A DNA stretch of 64,000 nt, from contig JAPLDH010000008.1 of the NCBI GenBank assembly GCA_026391355.1, positions 62,001 through 126,000 on the forward strand, given 5' to 3'. Under the pieces are notes generated by a model. The model did no database searches, was not told the origin of the DNA, and saw only the letters and a list, made by a program, of their open reading frames with translations. This document shows, piece after piece, positions 34,008-43,144 of this stretch. The DNA comes from Bacteroidota bacterium. Lineage in GTDB: Bacteria; Bacteroidota; Bacteroidia; Bacteroidales; FEN-979. Position numbers and translations under genes: made by a program. The first letter of the stretch is position 1, and each line of letters starts with the position of its first letter.

Positions 34008-34498
34008 TTTTTTCATGGTCACTGGTTGTTGGTTGATTTTTTTACTCACTCCAAAGATATCGAATTCTTCTCATTTTATTTCTATTCACATACTGCAACA
34101 TCAGTTTTCGCTGTTTTCCGGGTGACAGAGCCGTGAATTCATCATTAAGTTCGGGATAAATAACCACTTATGTCAGTTAGGCTAAAAAATCTCCTCAAAA
34201 TTATTATTCGGTCGTTTTTTAATCAAAAATCCCGTCATTCCCTTTTTTGTGCACCCTTAACATTCGAACAATTATTTCCTTGTTCTGACTCCGACAGCAA
34301 ATGGCCAGACTATTACATTCCTCCCTGTTTTGTTGTATCTTTCGGTCTTTATAGGGGTTTAATGTCTTTGGCATTTTGATGATTCTCTTTCTGCCCCTTT
34401 GCTGTCGCCATCTTCCTGCACAGGCAGCGACCCCATGAAAGGCTGTTTTTAACGGCAAGGAAAATTAATATGGCATCAAAAATCCAAAGATTATTACT
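34008..34498. other. Intergenic region without a gene
   Basis: 491 bp. Directly after the efflux stop codon lies a heptamer pair, TGGTTGT-TGGTTGA (34023-34036). A TATCTTTC element at about 34334 could be a weak -7 box for the next gene. The short frames here show no protein-like composition. Nothing else was recognised. Confidence 0.4.
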
Positions 34499-35617
34499 AT
34501 GAAAAAGCTTTTCATTTTTCTTCTTGCTTGGCTGTGCAGTAATTTCACACTGATCGCCCAAAGCGATTCAATTTTCCCGGAAATGAAGTACCGGACCTGG
34601 GTCATGCCTTACAAAACGGGTTACAAGCAAGTGCTGTTTGAACTGAAAGACTCCTCTGTCATGATATCAAATTCGGCCCGGAAAAGAGATTACAGTACCG
34701 GACATTACACCGTTTCAAAACTGGATGTGAAGAACATCAGTGAGATCAAATATGCAAAGAAAGGAAAAGGTTACAGCATCTTGATCGGCGGTGCTTCAGG
34801 ATTTGCACTTGGCGGCGCGGCAGTAGCAATAATATATGAAGATTACAAGGTGAAACATGTGGGGGAAGCATTCGGTAATTTTTTTTTAGCAGCGTTAATC
34901 CCCGTCGCGGCCATGGGGATCGGGATTGGGGTCGGGGCGCTGATTTCCGGCCCCAAAAGGACCATCCCGGTTAATGGGAGCCAGAATACATATGACCTCT
35001 ATAAAGCCAGGCTGAATGATATTGTATTGAAAAACACCCTTTCCGTCTGTCTCAGGGATATCGATAGCAATAATTATCATGCAGTGATATACCACGGAAA
35101 GGCATGGATGATAGAGAACCTCAGGGTGACCCGTTACAGAAATGGTGACAGCATCACTCAAGCGAAGGACAGTGGGGCCTGGGTAAATGCACGGAGCGGA
35201 GCCATGTGCTGGTACAGGGATGATTACATGCACAATAAAAAGAAGGGATTGCTATATAACTGGATGGTAGTTAACGACAAACGCGGTCTGTGTCCGGAAG
35301 GCTGGCATGTGGCGACTTACGAGGAATGGTCCATACTGATCGCACACATGGCAGGGGATGACAAAAGTAAGACGGTGACCTCAACCGGCAAAAAAAACCC
35401 GTTCCTTGATCCTGAGTATAACTTCACCTATCGGGCAGGTTACCGCGATAAAACCGGGAATTTCTCCATTTACCCATTAAATGCTCAATTCTGGACATCA
35501 ACTTCCGTTGATTCAGTCCTGGCAAAAGCACTTTTCCTGCACAAACAGGCAAACGGGATCTTTTTTTCCGAAACAGACAAGCAGACGGGTTTATCAGTGA
35601 GGTGTGTCCGGGACTGA
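34499..35617 (+). CDS. FISUMP-domain secreted protein
   Basis: A 372-residue protein with a signal peptide (MKKLFIFLLAWLCSNF to TLIAQ). A middle segment has two glycine-rich hydrophobic helices (IGGASGFALGGAAVAIIY and ALIPVAAMGIGIGVGALI). The C-terminal half (about residues 190-371) is the Fibrobacter succinogenes major paralogous (FISUMP) domain, shown by GKAWMIENLRVTRYRNGD, LLYNWMVVNDKRGLCPEGWH, FWTSTSVDS and the terminal GLSVRCVRD. These proteins are surface or periplasmic; their function is not known. Confidence 0.85.
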   Translation: MKKLFIFLLAWLCSNFTLIAQSDSIFPEMKYRTWVMPYKTGYKQVLFELKDSSVMISNSARKRDYSTGHYTVSKLDVKNISEIKYAKKGKGYSILIGGASGFALGGAAVAIIYEDYKVKHVGEAFGNFFLAALIPVAAMGIGIGVGALISGPKRTIPVNGSQNTYDLYKARLNDIVLKNTLSVCLRDIDSNNYHAVIYHGKAWMIENLRVTRYRNGDSITQAKDSGAWVNARSGAMCWYRDDYMHNKKKGLLYNWMVVNDKRGLCPEGWHVATYEEWSILIAHMAGDDKSKTVTSTGKKNPFLDPEYNFTYRAGYRDKTGNFSIYPLNAQFWTSTSVDSVLAKALFLHKQANGIFFSETDKQTGLSVRCVRD

Positions 35618-35780
35618 CAGGTGAAAGGACAGTGCAGTTGAGGAAGTTTGTTAAGCAGTAAGAAGTCCATGGTTGCGACCTTGAACATTTAGGGGAGCAA
35701 AATAAGTGAAAAATGACCATCTCAACTTGACATTTTCAAAATTTTTATTATATTTAAGCCAAAGAAATAAAAGGAAGCAT

Positions 35781-37931
35781 ATGAAACAGATTTACCTCAT
35801 TCTTCTGGTGAGTGTAATTTCATTCACCTCCAGGAGCCAGGTTACCATAACCTGGCAGAACCCCCTTCCGCAGGGAAATTATTTATTTGCTATCTCCGTC
35901 CCCGATGCCAATACAATGGTTGCAGTTTCGTCTTCCGGAACCGTAGTAAAAACATCCGATGGAGGTACTTCCTGGTCGATTAACAATGTTATCGGTGACC
36001 AGTCATTTATGGCAGTTTCTTTCCCGGATATCACCCACGGCTGGGCGGTAGGGACCGGTGGTGTGATCTTCTGCACAACCGATGGTGGAGATACATGGAC
36101 AAACCAGCCTTCCGGATTTACTGATGGGTTGAATGCCGTCTATTTTATCAGTTCGACAACGGGATGGGCTGCAGGAACCCATGGAAGAGTCCTGAAAACA
36201 ACCGATGGCGGGGTTACCTGGACCGGTTATGTGACCGATCCTGCTGACACACATTATGGCGCTTGGTTCGTGGATGCAAATACTGGATTTGTCGTCGGTT
36301 CCGGGGGGAATATCAAGAAGACGACCGATGGTGGTGTAACCTGGACGACCATTACCAGTAATACGGGCTATCTTCTCAAGGCCATCACCTTCGTGAATTC
36401 AACTCAAGGCTGGATTGCAGGGAGTGGCGGGACAATCCTGAAAACAACAGATGGCGGCTCAACCTGGAATAGCCAACTTAGCGGTTCAACAGGCTTTCTT
36501 TATTCGGTTGCCTTTACAAACCCCTTGCAGGGCTGCATCACTGGTGAAAAAGGAACCCTGCTGACTACCGGGGATGGTGGAACAACCTGGATAATCAGAC
36601 CTACCGGATTCAACCTTGACTTGTCATCCATACGCTTTGCAGATACAAACAACGGGTGGATCGTGGGCAGCACAGGAGTGATATTAAAAACCACGGACGG
36701 AGGTCTCACCTGGATATCCTGCCAAAAGGGACATATCAATGAGTTTCGTTCGGTCGACTTCAAGGATCTGAACACGGGTTGGGTCGTTGGCGATTCAGGC
36801 CTGATCATGAAGACTACCGACGGGGGAACGAACTGGAACGACCAGGTGAGTGGTACGATCCGTGCGCTGAATTCCATTGACTTTATTGACTATAATCACG
36901 GCTGGATTGCAGGTGATTCCGGTACTTTATTGCACACAATCGACGGCGGAAGTCACTGGACTGCCGTGCCTTTCAGGTCGGATCTGACATTGAAAGACAT
37001 TTACTTCATTTCGAGGGATGCGGGATATGCAGTTGGGGAAGAAGGCGCCTTGATAAGAACATTTGATGGCGGAGATTCGTGGGAACAGGTATCCCTGCCC
37101 GGAGATCCCTCTCTGAATAGTATTACCTTCGATCCATTGGCTGGGTTAGACGGTATTGTGGTTGGTGACGGTGGAGTCATCTTCTGGACTGATGACGGCG
37201 GGCAAACCTGGAACCAGGCCGAATCAACGGTTACGGCAGATCTGAAGTTTGTCTATATGGATATGAACGGACATGTCGTTACAGTCGGAAAAGATGGAAC
37301 TGTATTGGAAAGCCTGGACGTTGGCCGGACATGGACCAAAAAGAATTCCCCGACCGAATATGAAACGCTTGCAACCGCCTATATCGAAGGTATAAATACA
37401 GCAGATCCCGACACATTTTATGTTGCCGGTTATACCGGTTTCATGGCATCATCTACGGATAATGGTCAAACCTGGGTTCCTCTCGTGGTTTATACAACAA
37501 ATAATGTCATGTCCATGAATGAAATAAAGGGCAGTCCTCGTCAAAAGAATGGAGAAGACAACACAAACGACCTGACCGTCTGGCTTGCCGGTGAAGGGGG
37601 TATGATCATGAACATCCTGATCCCCGGGCAACCGAATGCCATTCCCCCGGGTCACGGCTTTTCCGGCAAAACCTTTGTGCTTCACCCTGCTTCCCCGAAT
37701 CCCGCCTCTGAGGAAACGAATCTTTCGTTTACCCTGGACAGGGCAGGAGTGGTGACCCTTATCCTCTATGATCAGTCGGGAAAGGAAACGGAAACCCTGA
37801 TCGATAGGAAATTCCTGTCAGGGGAACAATCGGTTATATGGAACTGTTCAGGATTTGATCCTGGTTTGTACTATTATTCCCTGCAGGTTGGAAATTCCCG
37901 CGAAACGGGAAAACTGATCTTGCTGAAATAA
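35781..37931 (+). CDS. Ycf48/BNR-repeat beta-propeller protein with T9SS sorting tail
   Basis: A 716-residue secreted protein. The ATG at 35781, preceded by AAGGAAG, begins the signal MKQIYLILLVSVISFTSRSQ. About a dozen propeller strands of the type GWAVGTGGVIFCTTDGGDTW and IVGSTGVILKTTDGGLTW follow, as in the photosystem II assembly factor Ycf48 family. The last 80 residues are a type A T9SS sorting domain: ASPNPASEETNLSF, then LILYDQSGKE, FDPGLYYYSLQ and a final GKLILLK. The tail directs export and anchoring or release at the cell surface. Ligand unknown. Confidence 0.92.
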   Translation: MKQIYLILLVSVISFTSRSQVTITWQNPLPQGNYLFAISVPDANTMVAVSSSGTVVKTSDGGTSWSINNVIGDQSFMAVSFPDITHGWAVGTGGVIFCTTDGGDTWTNQPSGFTDGLNAVYFISSTTGWAAGTHGRVLKTTDGGVTWTGYVTDPADTHYGAWFVDANTGFVVGSGGNIKKTTDGGVTWTTITSNTGYLLKAITFVNSTQGWIAGSGGTILKTTDGGSTWNSQLSGSTGFLYSVAFTNPLQGCITGEKGTLLTTGDGGTTWIIRPTGFNLDLSSIRFADTNNGWIVGSTGVILKTTDGGLTWISCQKGHINEFRSVDFKDLNTGWVVGDSGLIMKTTDGGTNWNDQVSGTIRALNSIDFIDYNHGWIAGDSGTLLHTIDGGSHWTAVPFRSDLTLKDIYFISRDAGYAVGEEGALIRTFDGGDSWEQVSLPGDPSLNSITFDPLAGLDGIVVGDGGVIFWTDDGGQTWNQAESTVTADLKFVYMDMNGHVVTVGKDGTVLESLDVGRTWTKKNSPTEYETLATAYIEGINTADPDTFYVAGYTGFMASSTDNGQTWVPLVVYTTNNVMSMNEIKGSPRQKNGEDNTNDLTVWLAGEGGMIMNILIPGQPNAIPPGHGFSGKTFVLHPASPNPASEETNLSFTLDRAGVVTLILYDQSGKETETLIDRKFLSGEQSVIWNCSGFDPGLYYYSLQVGNSRETGKLILLK

Positions 37932-37956
37932 GGTTCCCCCCATCCTATAAATACCA

Positions 37957-38337
37957 CTACCGTGAAGCCCCAAAAACAATACCGCTGATCATTGGTATCA
38001 GCCAGATTGTCCATACCACGATGCTGAAACGGTGAAAGTTCAGGATCATCTTTTCATTTTTGCGGATAAGAACAACGGTGGCCCAGATCGCGTGAAATCC
38101 CATCAGGAAAATTGCTATATTGCCTGTTATTCCGTGAAAAGTAGCGGCAAAAAGGGACCCTGAAAGTATGCTCATCGCAGTGGTTCCGGTAGTATCGGCG
38201 GTGAGTCCTGCCCAAAAGAATGCCGTATGCCACCACATTAGTTTATGCTGAAGACGTTCTGCCCAGACCCCGATAGTGTAAAGAACCAATGCAAGCAGGA
38301 TGAAGGAAATTGCGATGATCAGGGTCGGGGAATGCAT
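37957..38337 (-). CDS. HsmA-family membrane protein
   Basis: A 126-residue membrane protein with four helices. Beginning at the ATG at 38337 it reads MHSPTLIIAISFILLALVLY, and its length and pattern (WAERLQHKLMWWHTAFFWAG, AATFHGITGNIAIFLMGFHA) agree with the HsmA family of about 127 residues. The 52 extra residues of the longer frame are polar and not family-like. Function is not established for the family. It converges with the propeller gene (25 bp apart). Confidence 0.8.
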   Translation of the reverse strand: MHSPTLIIAISFILLALVLYTIGVWAERLQHKLMWWHTAFFWAGLTADTTGTTAMSILSGSLFAATFHGITGNIAIFLMGFHAIWATVVLIRKNEKMILNFHRFSIVVWTIWLIPMISGIVFGASR

Positions 38338-38419
38338 GAAGCAAAGATAATGTGAAAAAAAGCACCCCACTGGATTTAATACTGTCCTGATGGTCAACCA
38401 ACGGTTTCCCTCTCTTTTA

Positions 38420-38995
38420 TTAATATAGATAATAATCGAACCAGCAACTAAAGCTTTTGAATTGTTGATAGAAGTACTCCTTGTCCATATCAAGGTCTCC
38501 CTGATTTAGAAAAGAGAAATTAAGTTCCAGATGAACATAGGCAGAACCATCGGGAAAACTGTAATTCGAAATATCTATATATCCCTGATACGTATAAACT
38601 ATGATGTTATCGTTGAAATTCATTTCCTCGTTTAATGGAAGAGAATAATTATCATAGGTTCCGCTTCCCCAGTAAAAAATCGGATGTAGCGCAATCTGAT
38701 CTTGCATCTTAAGGACAACAGTGACCACCACATGAATCAGTTTATCCGGGCAAAGGCCGCCATAATAAGTAGCGTATTGAATCAGTGCCTCCTGGTTCTG
38801 GAGAAATGAAAAAGTCGGATACCTGTAATTCGTTTGGGTATTCGAATACTCTTTGTGTTGCGGGGTAGTGGATGTACAATGCTGCACCGTTGTGTCCTCA
38901 TCTTTTTTTGTCAGATCACAGGTGGTAAGAGACATGCAAATAACCAAGAAATTTGTCTAAAGGAAAAATTTGCGAATGGTAAAAAGTGTTTTCAT
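38420..38995 (-). pseudogene. Lipoprotein gene broken by one in-frame stop in its signal peptide
   Basis: Starting at the ATG at 38995 the frame reads MKTLFTIRKFFL, then TAG (38959-38957), then TNFLVICMSLTTCDLTKKDE and onward to 38420. Aligned without gaps to the intact paralogue at 61678-62262 (MKTRFILKKIFLLSFGLIVF, SLTTCDLTKKDD), the TAG sits exactly at Leu13; a TTG-to-TAG change explains it. The rest is intact, including CTST after the lipid Cys and a similar C-terminus (FDYYLY here, YVIYYPY there). Without the first 13 residues the protein would lack the basic start of its signal. Reinitiation at a downstream GTG, TTG or ATG, or stop readthrough, is an alternative. Family function unknown. 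Confidence 0.75.
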
Positions 38996-39168
38996 GGGAC
39001 CGGGTTTTTATTATTAATGAATGGATCAATTCCAATAAACCAAAAATCATAACACCCTGTAATAATCTTTACCAAACAAATATAAATACCATTATCAGAA
39101 AATCAAAATTTCAAAATGAATATTTTCACCAATTTTCATTTGATACTGCTGAAAGAGAAAAAAAAATG

Positions 39169-39576
39169 CTATAATAACGACGCCAGGGTTGAATTTTCCA
39201 GGATGGAGTAGGTTGTATCCCGAATTTCTTTGAAGACCCCACGGATCTTGCAGGTTTCTTCATCTTTGCAGGACTCACAGCGTTGATAGGCTTTTTCCGA
39301 AACACACGACATCAATGCAATGGTTCCTTCAAAATGCCGGACAATATCAAGCAAGCTAACTTCCTGTGGTGATTTCAGAAGATAATATCCCCCCGATTTT
39401 CCAAGCTTGCTTCCCAGGATCCCTAGTTTCTTCAATTCCAGCAAGATGTTCTCCAGGAAGCGCTGGGGAATATTCTCACTTTTGGCAATATCACTGATTA
39501 GGATCGCTCCGTTTCCATATTCCCGTGCAAGTTTCGTCACAGCAAGGATTGCATATCTTGTTTTCTTCGCTAACAT
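39169..39576 (-). CDS. Rrf2-family transcriptional regulator (four-Cys type)
   Basis: A 135-residue Rrf2 protein. MLAKKTRYAILAVTKLAREY starts the winged helix, RFLENILLELKKLGILGSKL is the recognition/wing region and KSGGYYLLKS the wing tip. The cluster CVSEKAYQRCESCKDEETC has four cysteines (spacing 8, 2, 5), close to the IscR/CymR-like Rrf2 pattern, so Fe-S binding is possible. It begins 2 bp after the Crp/Fnr gene on the same strand, so both are made from one mRNA. Targets unknown. Confidence 0.9.
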   Translation of the reverse strand: MLAKKTRYAILAVTKLAREYGNGAILISDIAKSENIPQRFLENILLELKKLGILGSKLGKSGGYYLLKSPQEVSLLDIVRHFEGTIALMSCVSEKAYQRCESCKDEETCKIRGVFKEIRDTTYSILENSTLASLL

Positions 39577-39578
39577 GG

Positions 39579-40277
39579 TTATCCGATTCTGCTGATTAAT
39601 GTTAATTTTTCCAGGTCATTGATGATGAGTTTTCGTCCCTGGATTGTGATAATCCCTTCTTTATTGAATTTTGACAGTGTTGTTATCACATTCTCAGGTG
39701 AACAGGCGGCATATTCTGCAAGTTCCTTCCGGGAAAGAACGAAATCATATTCACTCTTACTGTACACTTGTTCCCAAAGGTAGATCAGGATATCGGCAAT
39801 CCGGCCATGAACCTGCTTATGCGCCAAACTGATAAAGTTGAATATAGATGACTGGAACATCTCGACCATGCGCTCACACAGCGCCAGGGTATAGTTGCCA
39901 TGATGCGCAGCCAGGTTGCGCAGTGCACGGCTGTCGATGAAGCAAAGCTCACATTTTTCAAGGGCAACCAGCGAAAAAATGTTTGTCTCATTGAAGAAAA
40001 GATTCGCTCCGCCAAGTAATTTCGGACCGTTGACAATGGTCATGATAAAATTCTTCCCCGATTCATTCTGGTAATTGAACTTAACGATCCCTTTATGAAG
40101 GAAGACGAGTTGCTGGGACTTCGCTCCCTGCTTTATGATCGTTTCTCCCTTGTTATAGATCAGTTGAACCGAGGTACGCCTGACAATTTCAAATTCATCT
40201 TCGGTAATATAGTGACAGGAAATGGTTTTGAACAGACAAGTGTCGCAATTGAAGAGTTGATGCCGGGAATCATTCAT
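39579..40277 (-). CDS. Crp/Fnr-family regulator with N-terminal cysteines
   Basis: A 232-residue regulator starting at the ATG at 40277. The N-terminus has FNCDTCLFKTISCHYI, a CxxC plus one more Cys ahead of the cyclic-nucleotide-binding-like barrel, which recalls the Fe-S ligands of FNR-type oxygen or NO sensors. The barrel includes YNKGETIIKQGAKSQQLVFLHKG, and the C-terminal winged helix has SRKELAEYAACSPENVITTLSKF. It leads a two-gene operon with an Rrf2 regulator and might serve the nitrite genes of this window; this is inferred. Confidence 0.9.
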   Translation of the reverse strand: MNDSRHQLFNCDTCLFKTISCHYITEDEFEIVRRTSVQLIYNKGETIIKQGAKSQQLVFLHKGIVKFNYQNESGKNFIMTIVNGPKLLGGANLFFNETNIFSLVALEKCELCFIDSRALRNLAAHHGNYTLALCERMVEMFQSSIFNFISLAHKQVHGRIADILIYLWEQVYSKSEYDFVLSRKELAEYAACSPENVITTLSKFNKEGIITIQGRKLIINDLEKLTLISRIG

Positions 40278-40393
40278 AGGCGTATTTTTATATAACGATA
40301 CATTAAAAATTATACGAAGGGTTATTGAATATTCGATGCGAATGTACACTTTATCGATGAACTTAATGTATATTTTTGTAAAAACTTTTAAGA

Positions 40394-40613
40394 ATGGATA
40401 TCAGAACAATTACAATAATAGGTGGGTTCGGCAAAGACGGAAGCAAAGAGAATGTTGACCGGTTCGACCTTTGCCTGGGAGATATTGTGAGTTTTGTGGG
40501 ACCCAAAAAAGAGATGTATGCTGCAGTGGCGTCATAGCGGATTGGTAAATGCAGTGACACGATTCAAAGACGGCAGCTATAAGGTAAGGATTGAAGGATT
40601 GTTCATCGGCTGA
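40394..40613 (+). pseudogene. Chimeric remnant: start of an ABC-type ATPase joined to another gene's end
   Basis: The ATG at 40394 opens a 47-residue frame beginning MDIRTITIIGGFGKDGSKEN and running to GDIVSFVGP, where an ATPase of the ABC kind would continue into Walker A (GPTGSGKT). Instead the sequence breaks off and ends at 40537. A second frame (from 40518 to 40613) encodes LQWRHSGLVNAVTRFKDGSY and KVRIEGLFIG, which looks like the last residues of some other protein. A -7 element TATTTTTG is kept at 40371-40378. I read this as a deletion that fused two gene ends. The identification of the first part is from memory of similar N-termini. Confidence 0.45.
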
Positions 40614-40658
40614 AGAGCATGCCCATAATGAATTATATCATTTGGTTTTAACTGCTCA

Positions 40659-42371
40659 TTACCTGATCTTCACCAAACCAACATGTTTTGTTTGCGCTCC
40701 CGATGATAACAGGCAATCATAGTAACCCGGAGGAAAATCGGAATTCCAATCAAGATGATAGGTTCCGGCCTGTTTTTTCTCATCTGCCAGGGTTTTTATC
40801 ACCCTTCCGGAAATATCACATATCACAATCTTAACCATGCTGGTAACACCGATGGTGAACCCGATTGTGGTATGGTCGGTAAATGGATTCGGATAGCTGG
40901 TCAATGAAAGCCGGTTTTGAATATCCTGATCTGTGTTTATGCCGGCTACTACGGGTGTGATATAACTGTAGTAAACATCCTCTTCTCCATTAAATGTGTT
41001 TGTCCAGACCAGATGCGCACCGTAGTAATCCGATTCCATATCAAAATAATCACCCATTTTATTTTGTTGCGGCCAACCGATGTGCGGATCAAATGAATCC
41101 GTCAATCTTTCATTGAGCAGCCATGTTTCTCCCTGATCAAGGGAGCATGAATAATAAAGCGAAGACAAATAAGATCCCGGGGGAGCATCACGGGTGTCGA
41201 GCCAAACCACATCGATCCTGCCATTTGGAGCTACCGACATCGTCCCGAACCACTGATAATGATCGGTTCCGGCATCATCGTTGATCCTGATGGGGGAACT
41301 CCAGGTTAATCCACCATCGATGCTCCTGGAAAACATGACGTCGGCTGAATCAGTATTTGAAAGCCGCATGACGGAAGAAAGCACATAAACATTACCCCTC
41401 CCTGGTCCGTTGGAACGATCCACATCAATACTTGCCTGGCCAAGCAGTCCGGCCGGATTGACATAAACCCCGGCTGTAATAAAACCATCCATGTCAACAT
41501 AATTGGATAAGTCCCAGTTGACGGGGAAACCAGGATCCCAGGCTGTAGTTGATTTGACCACAATAATGCCGGCGCCGCCACTGGATCCTGCTACATATAA
41601 TTCTCCGTCATTCCCTATTGCCATTGTACCCCAGTAAGGTTGACCGGGAACCTCAACACAGTCTTCAAAACTGCTTCCGTTATCGGCAGAACGGGTAAAG
41701 AAACCCGGTGAACAGGAACTGTAAAAAGAGTTCCAGGCCGAATAGATATTTCCGGTCCCGGCACCTCCGCTCCTGTCGATAGTCATCCATTGCTTGTCAC
41801 CACCGTGTGCATCAACACCGGTATTCCATGAAGCACCCCCATCGTCGCTTTTAAACACCTTCGTGGTATAAAGACTACCACCATCGAATGTAAGACTGTT
41901 ATAATAAGCAAATCCATCCGAATCAAAATCAAGCACCGGGTCGGAACGGAAATTTCCTGATTCGATCTTCCCCGGGAAAGTCCATGTGTGACCGGCATCC
42001 GTTGAATAGGCATAACCGGCCTGCCTGAAATTACTAAGCACATTATCGAATTGCCGCCAGCCAATGACCATCCTGTTTGGATCGCTGGGATCAACCGAAA
42101 GAGATGGCTCGTTTGCAGCATCTCCCAGGATGTTATCCCCATTTTCGTTTACATTGACCTGGGATATAAAGAATCCCGAACCACTGAAGGATCTTGCCGG
42201 GGAAGTTTTTTTATTTCCAAATGCATTCGGAAGGTACGGCTGATCGGGTACCTCCCTGTGGATTGCCATCATTCTTTCTTTCGAAAGGGGAACATTCTGA
42301 TTGAATGTAATGGCAGGCATCAGCATCAAAATGCTGAACATAGCCAGAATTTTTAGGGTTGTATTTTTCAT
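40659..42371 (-). CDS. Sialidase-like BNR propeller protein with T9SS sorting tail
   Basis: A 570-residue secreted protein. After a signal peptide (MKNTTLKILAMFSILML) come BNR/Asp-box strands such as AYSTDAGHTWTF, FKSDDGGASWNTG and SRSIDGGLTWSSP, forming an exo-sialidase-like propeller (about residues 70-470). The C-terminal 85 residues are a T9SS type A domain (LTSYPNPFTDHTTIGF, VICDISGRVIKTL, PGYYDCLLSS, KHVGLVKIR). Sialidase catalytic residues could not be confirmed, so carbohydrate hydrolysis is not claimed. A stand-alone gene upstream of the OmpR-type two-component system. Confidence 0.9.
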   Translation of the reverse strand: MKNTTLKILAMFSILMLMPAITFNQNVPLSKERMMAIHREVPDQPYLPNAFGNKKTSPARSFSGSGFFISQVNVNENGDNILGDAANEPSLSVDPSDPNRMVIGWRQFDNVLSNFRQAGYAYSTDAGHTWTFPGKIESGNFRSDPVLDFDSDGFAYYNSLTFDGGSLYTTKVFKSDDGGASWNTGVDAHGGDKQWMTIDRSGGAGTGNIYSAWNSFYSSCSPGFFTRSADNGSSFEDCVEVPGQPYWGTMAIGNDGELYVAGSSGGAGIIVVKSTTAWDPGFPVNWDLSNYVDMDGFITAGVYVNPAGLLGQASIDVDRSNGPGRGNVYVLSSVMRLSNTDSADVMFSRSIDGGLTWSSPIRINDDAGTDHYQWFGTMSVAPNGRIDVVWLDTRDAPPGSYLSSLYYSCSLDQGETWLLNERLTDSFDPHIGWPQQNKMGDYFDMESDYYGAHLVWTNTFNGEEDVYYSYITPVVAGINTDQDIQNRLSLTSYPNPFTDHTTIGFTIGVTSMVKIVICDISGRVIKTLADEKKQAGTYHLDWNSDFPPGYYDCLLSSGAQTKHVGLVKIR

Positions 42372-42437
42372 GCATCAAAGATAAAACAACTTTGCATATA
42401 CATTAGGAGTAGATTTGCAAATTCCGTTTAGCAGGGA

Positions 42438-43136
42438 TTACCTGTCAATTCTAAGCCTGTATCCGATGTTGTGAATATTCTCTATACAGATGGACGGATC
42501 CGATCTTAATAGTTTCCGGAGCCGTGAAATAAAAACATCCAGGCTGCGGCTGGAGAAATACTGGTCATTTTCCCATACTTTCATCAGGATCTCCTCCCGT
42601 TTCACAATCTGTCCTGTACGATCAGCCAATAGTTTCAACAGCTCACATTCACGGTAAGTCAGTTGATGATTGTCGTTTTTAGATGTCAATTGCTGGTTTG
42701 CCGGATCGAAGGTGAAATGGCCGATTGTCAGAATAGCCGGTCGTACTTCATGCTGTGATATAATTTTACTTCTTCTCAGGAAAACTTCGATTTTCAGCGA
42801 CAGTTCCTCGATACTGAATGGTTTGGTGATATAATCATCGGCGCCTAGCTGAAGCCCAAAGATCCGGTCTTCCATAGCTGATCTTGCCGTAAGAAAGAGA
42901 ATGGGAATATCGGAGTTTTGCTCACGGATCTTTCCTGCCAGAGTAAATCCATCCATTTTCGGTAACATGACATCCAGAATGCAAAGGTCATAAATCGTGG
43001 AGTTGATCATTTCAAGTGCTTTCACCCCGTCTTCGCAAAAATCAACACTGTAACCGCGTAATTCAAGATTATCCTTCGTTACAAAAGATAACGTTGCATC
43101 ATCTTCCACATACAATAGCCTTGCTTTTTTTTCCAT
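42438..43136 (-). CDS. OmpR-family response regulator
   Basis: A 232-residue regulator. The receiver begins RLLYVEDDATLS; the phosphorylatable Asp lies in CILDVMLPKMDGF and the Lys in DYITKPFSIEEL. The C-terminal winged helix contains LTYRECELLKLLADRTGQIV and SRSLDVFISRLRKLL. It follows its kinase after 8 bp on the same strand. OmpR-type proteins bind head-to-tail direct repeats at about 10-11 bp; exactly such a set lies upstream of this operon at 44470-44529. Confidence 0.94.
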   Translation of the reverse strand: MEKKARLLYVEDDATLSFVTKDNLELRGYSVDFCEDGVKALEMINSTIYDLCILDVMLPKMDGFTLAGKIREQNSDIPILFLTARSAMEDRIFGLQLGADDYITKPFSIEELSLKIEVFLRRSKIISQHEVRPAILTIGHFTFDPANQQLTSKNDNHQLTYRECELLKLLADRTGQIVKREEILMKVWENDQYFSSRSLDVFISRLRKLLRSDPSICIENIHNIGYRLRIDR

Positions 43137-43144
43137 CGGATCAA

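Noticed and set aside
34170-34379. Plus-strand 69-residue frame in the gap after the efflux operon
   Set aside because: No ribosome-binding site, odd composition and no resemblance to known proteins.
35781-37931. Regular repeats of about 126-140 bp that might suggest a CRISPR or tandem DNA array
   Set aside because: They are coding repeats for propeller blades (TTDGGxTW words), with diverged codons; no spacer-like structure. No CRISPR array was seen anywhere in the window.
40659-42371. True sialidase activity for the BNR protein
   Set aside because: Asp-boxes are present, but the catalytic Arg triad and Tyr/Glu pair could not be located by eye; only the fold is claimed.
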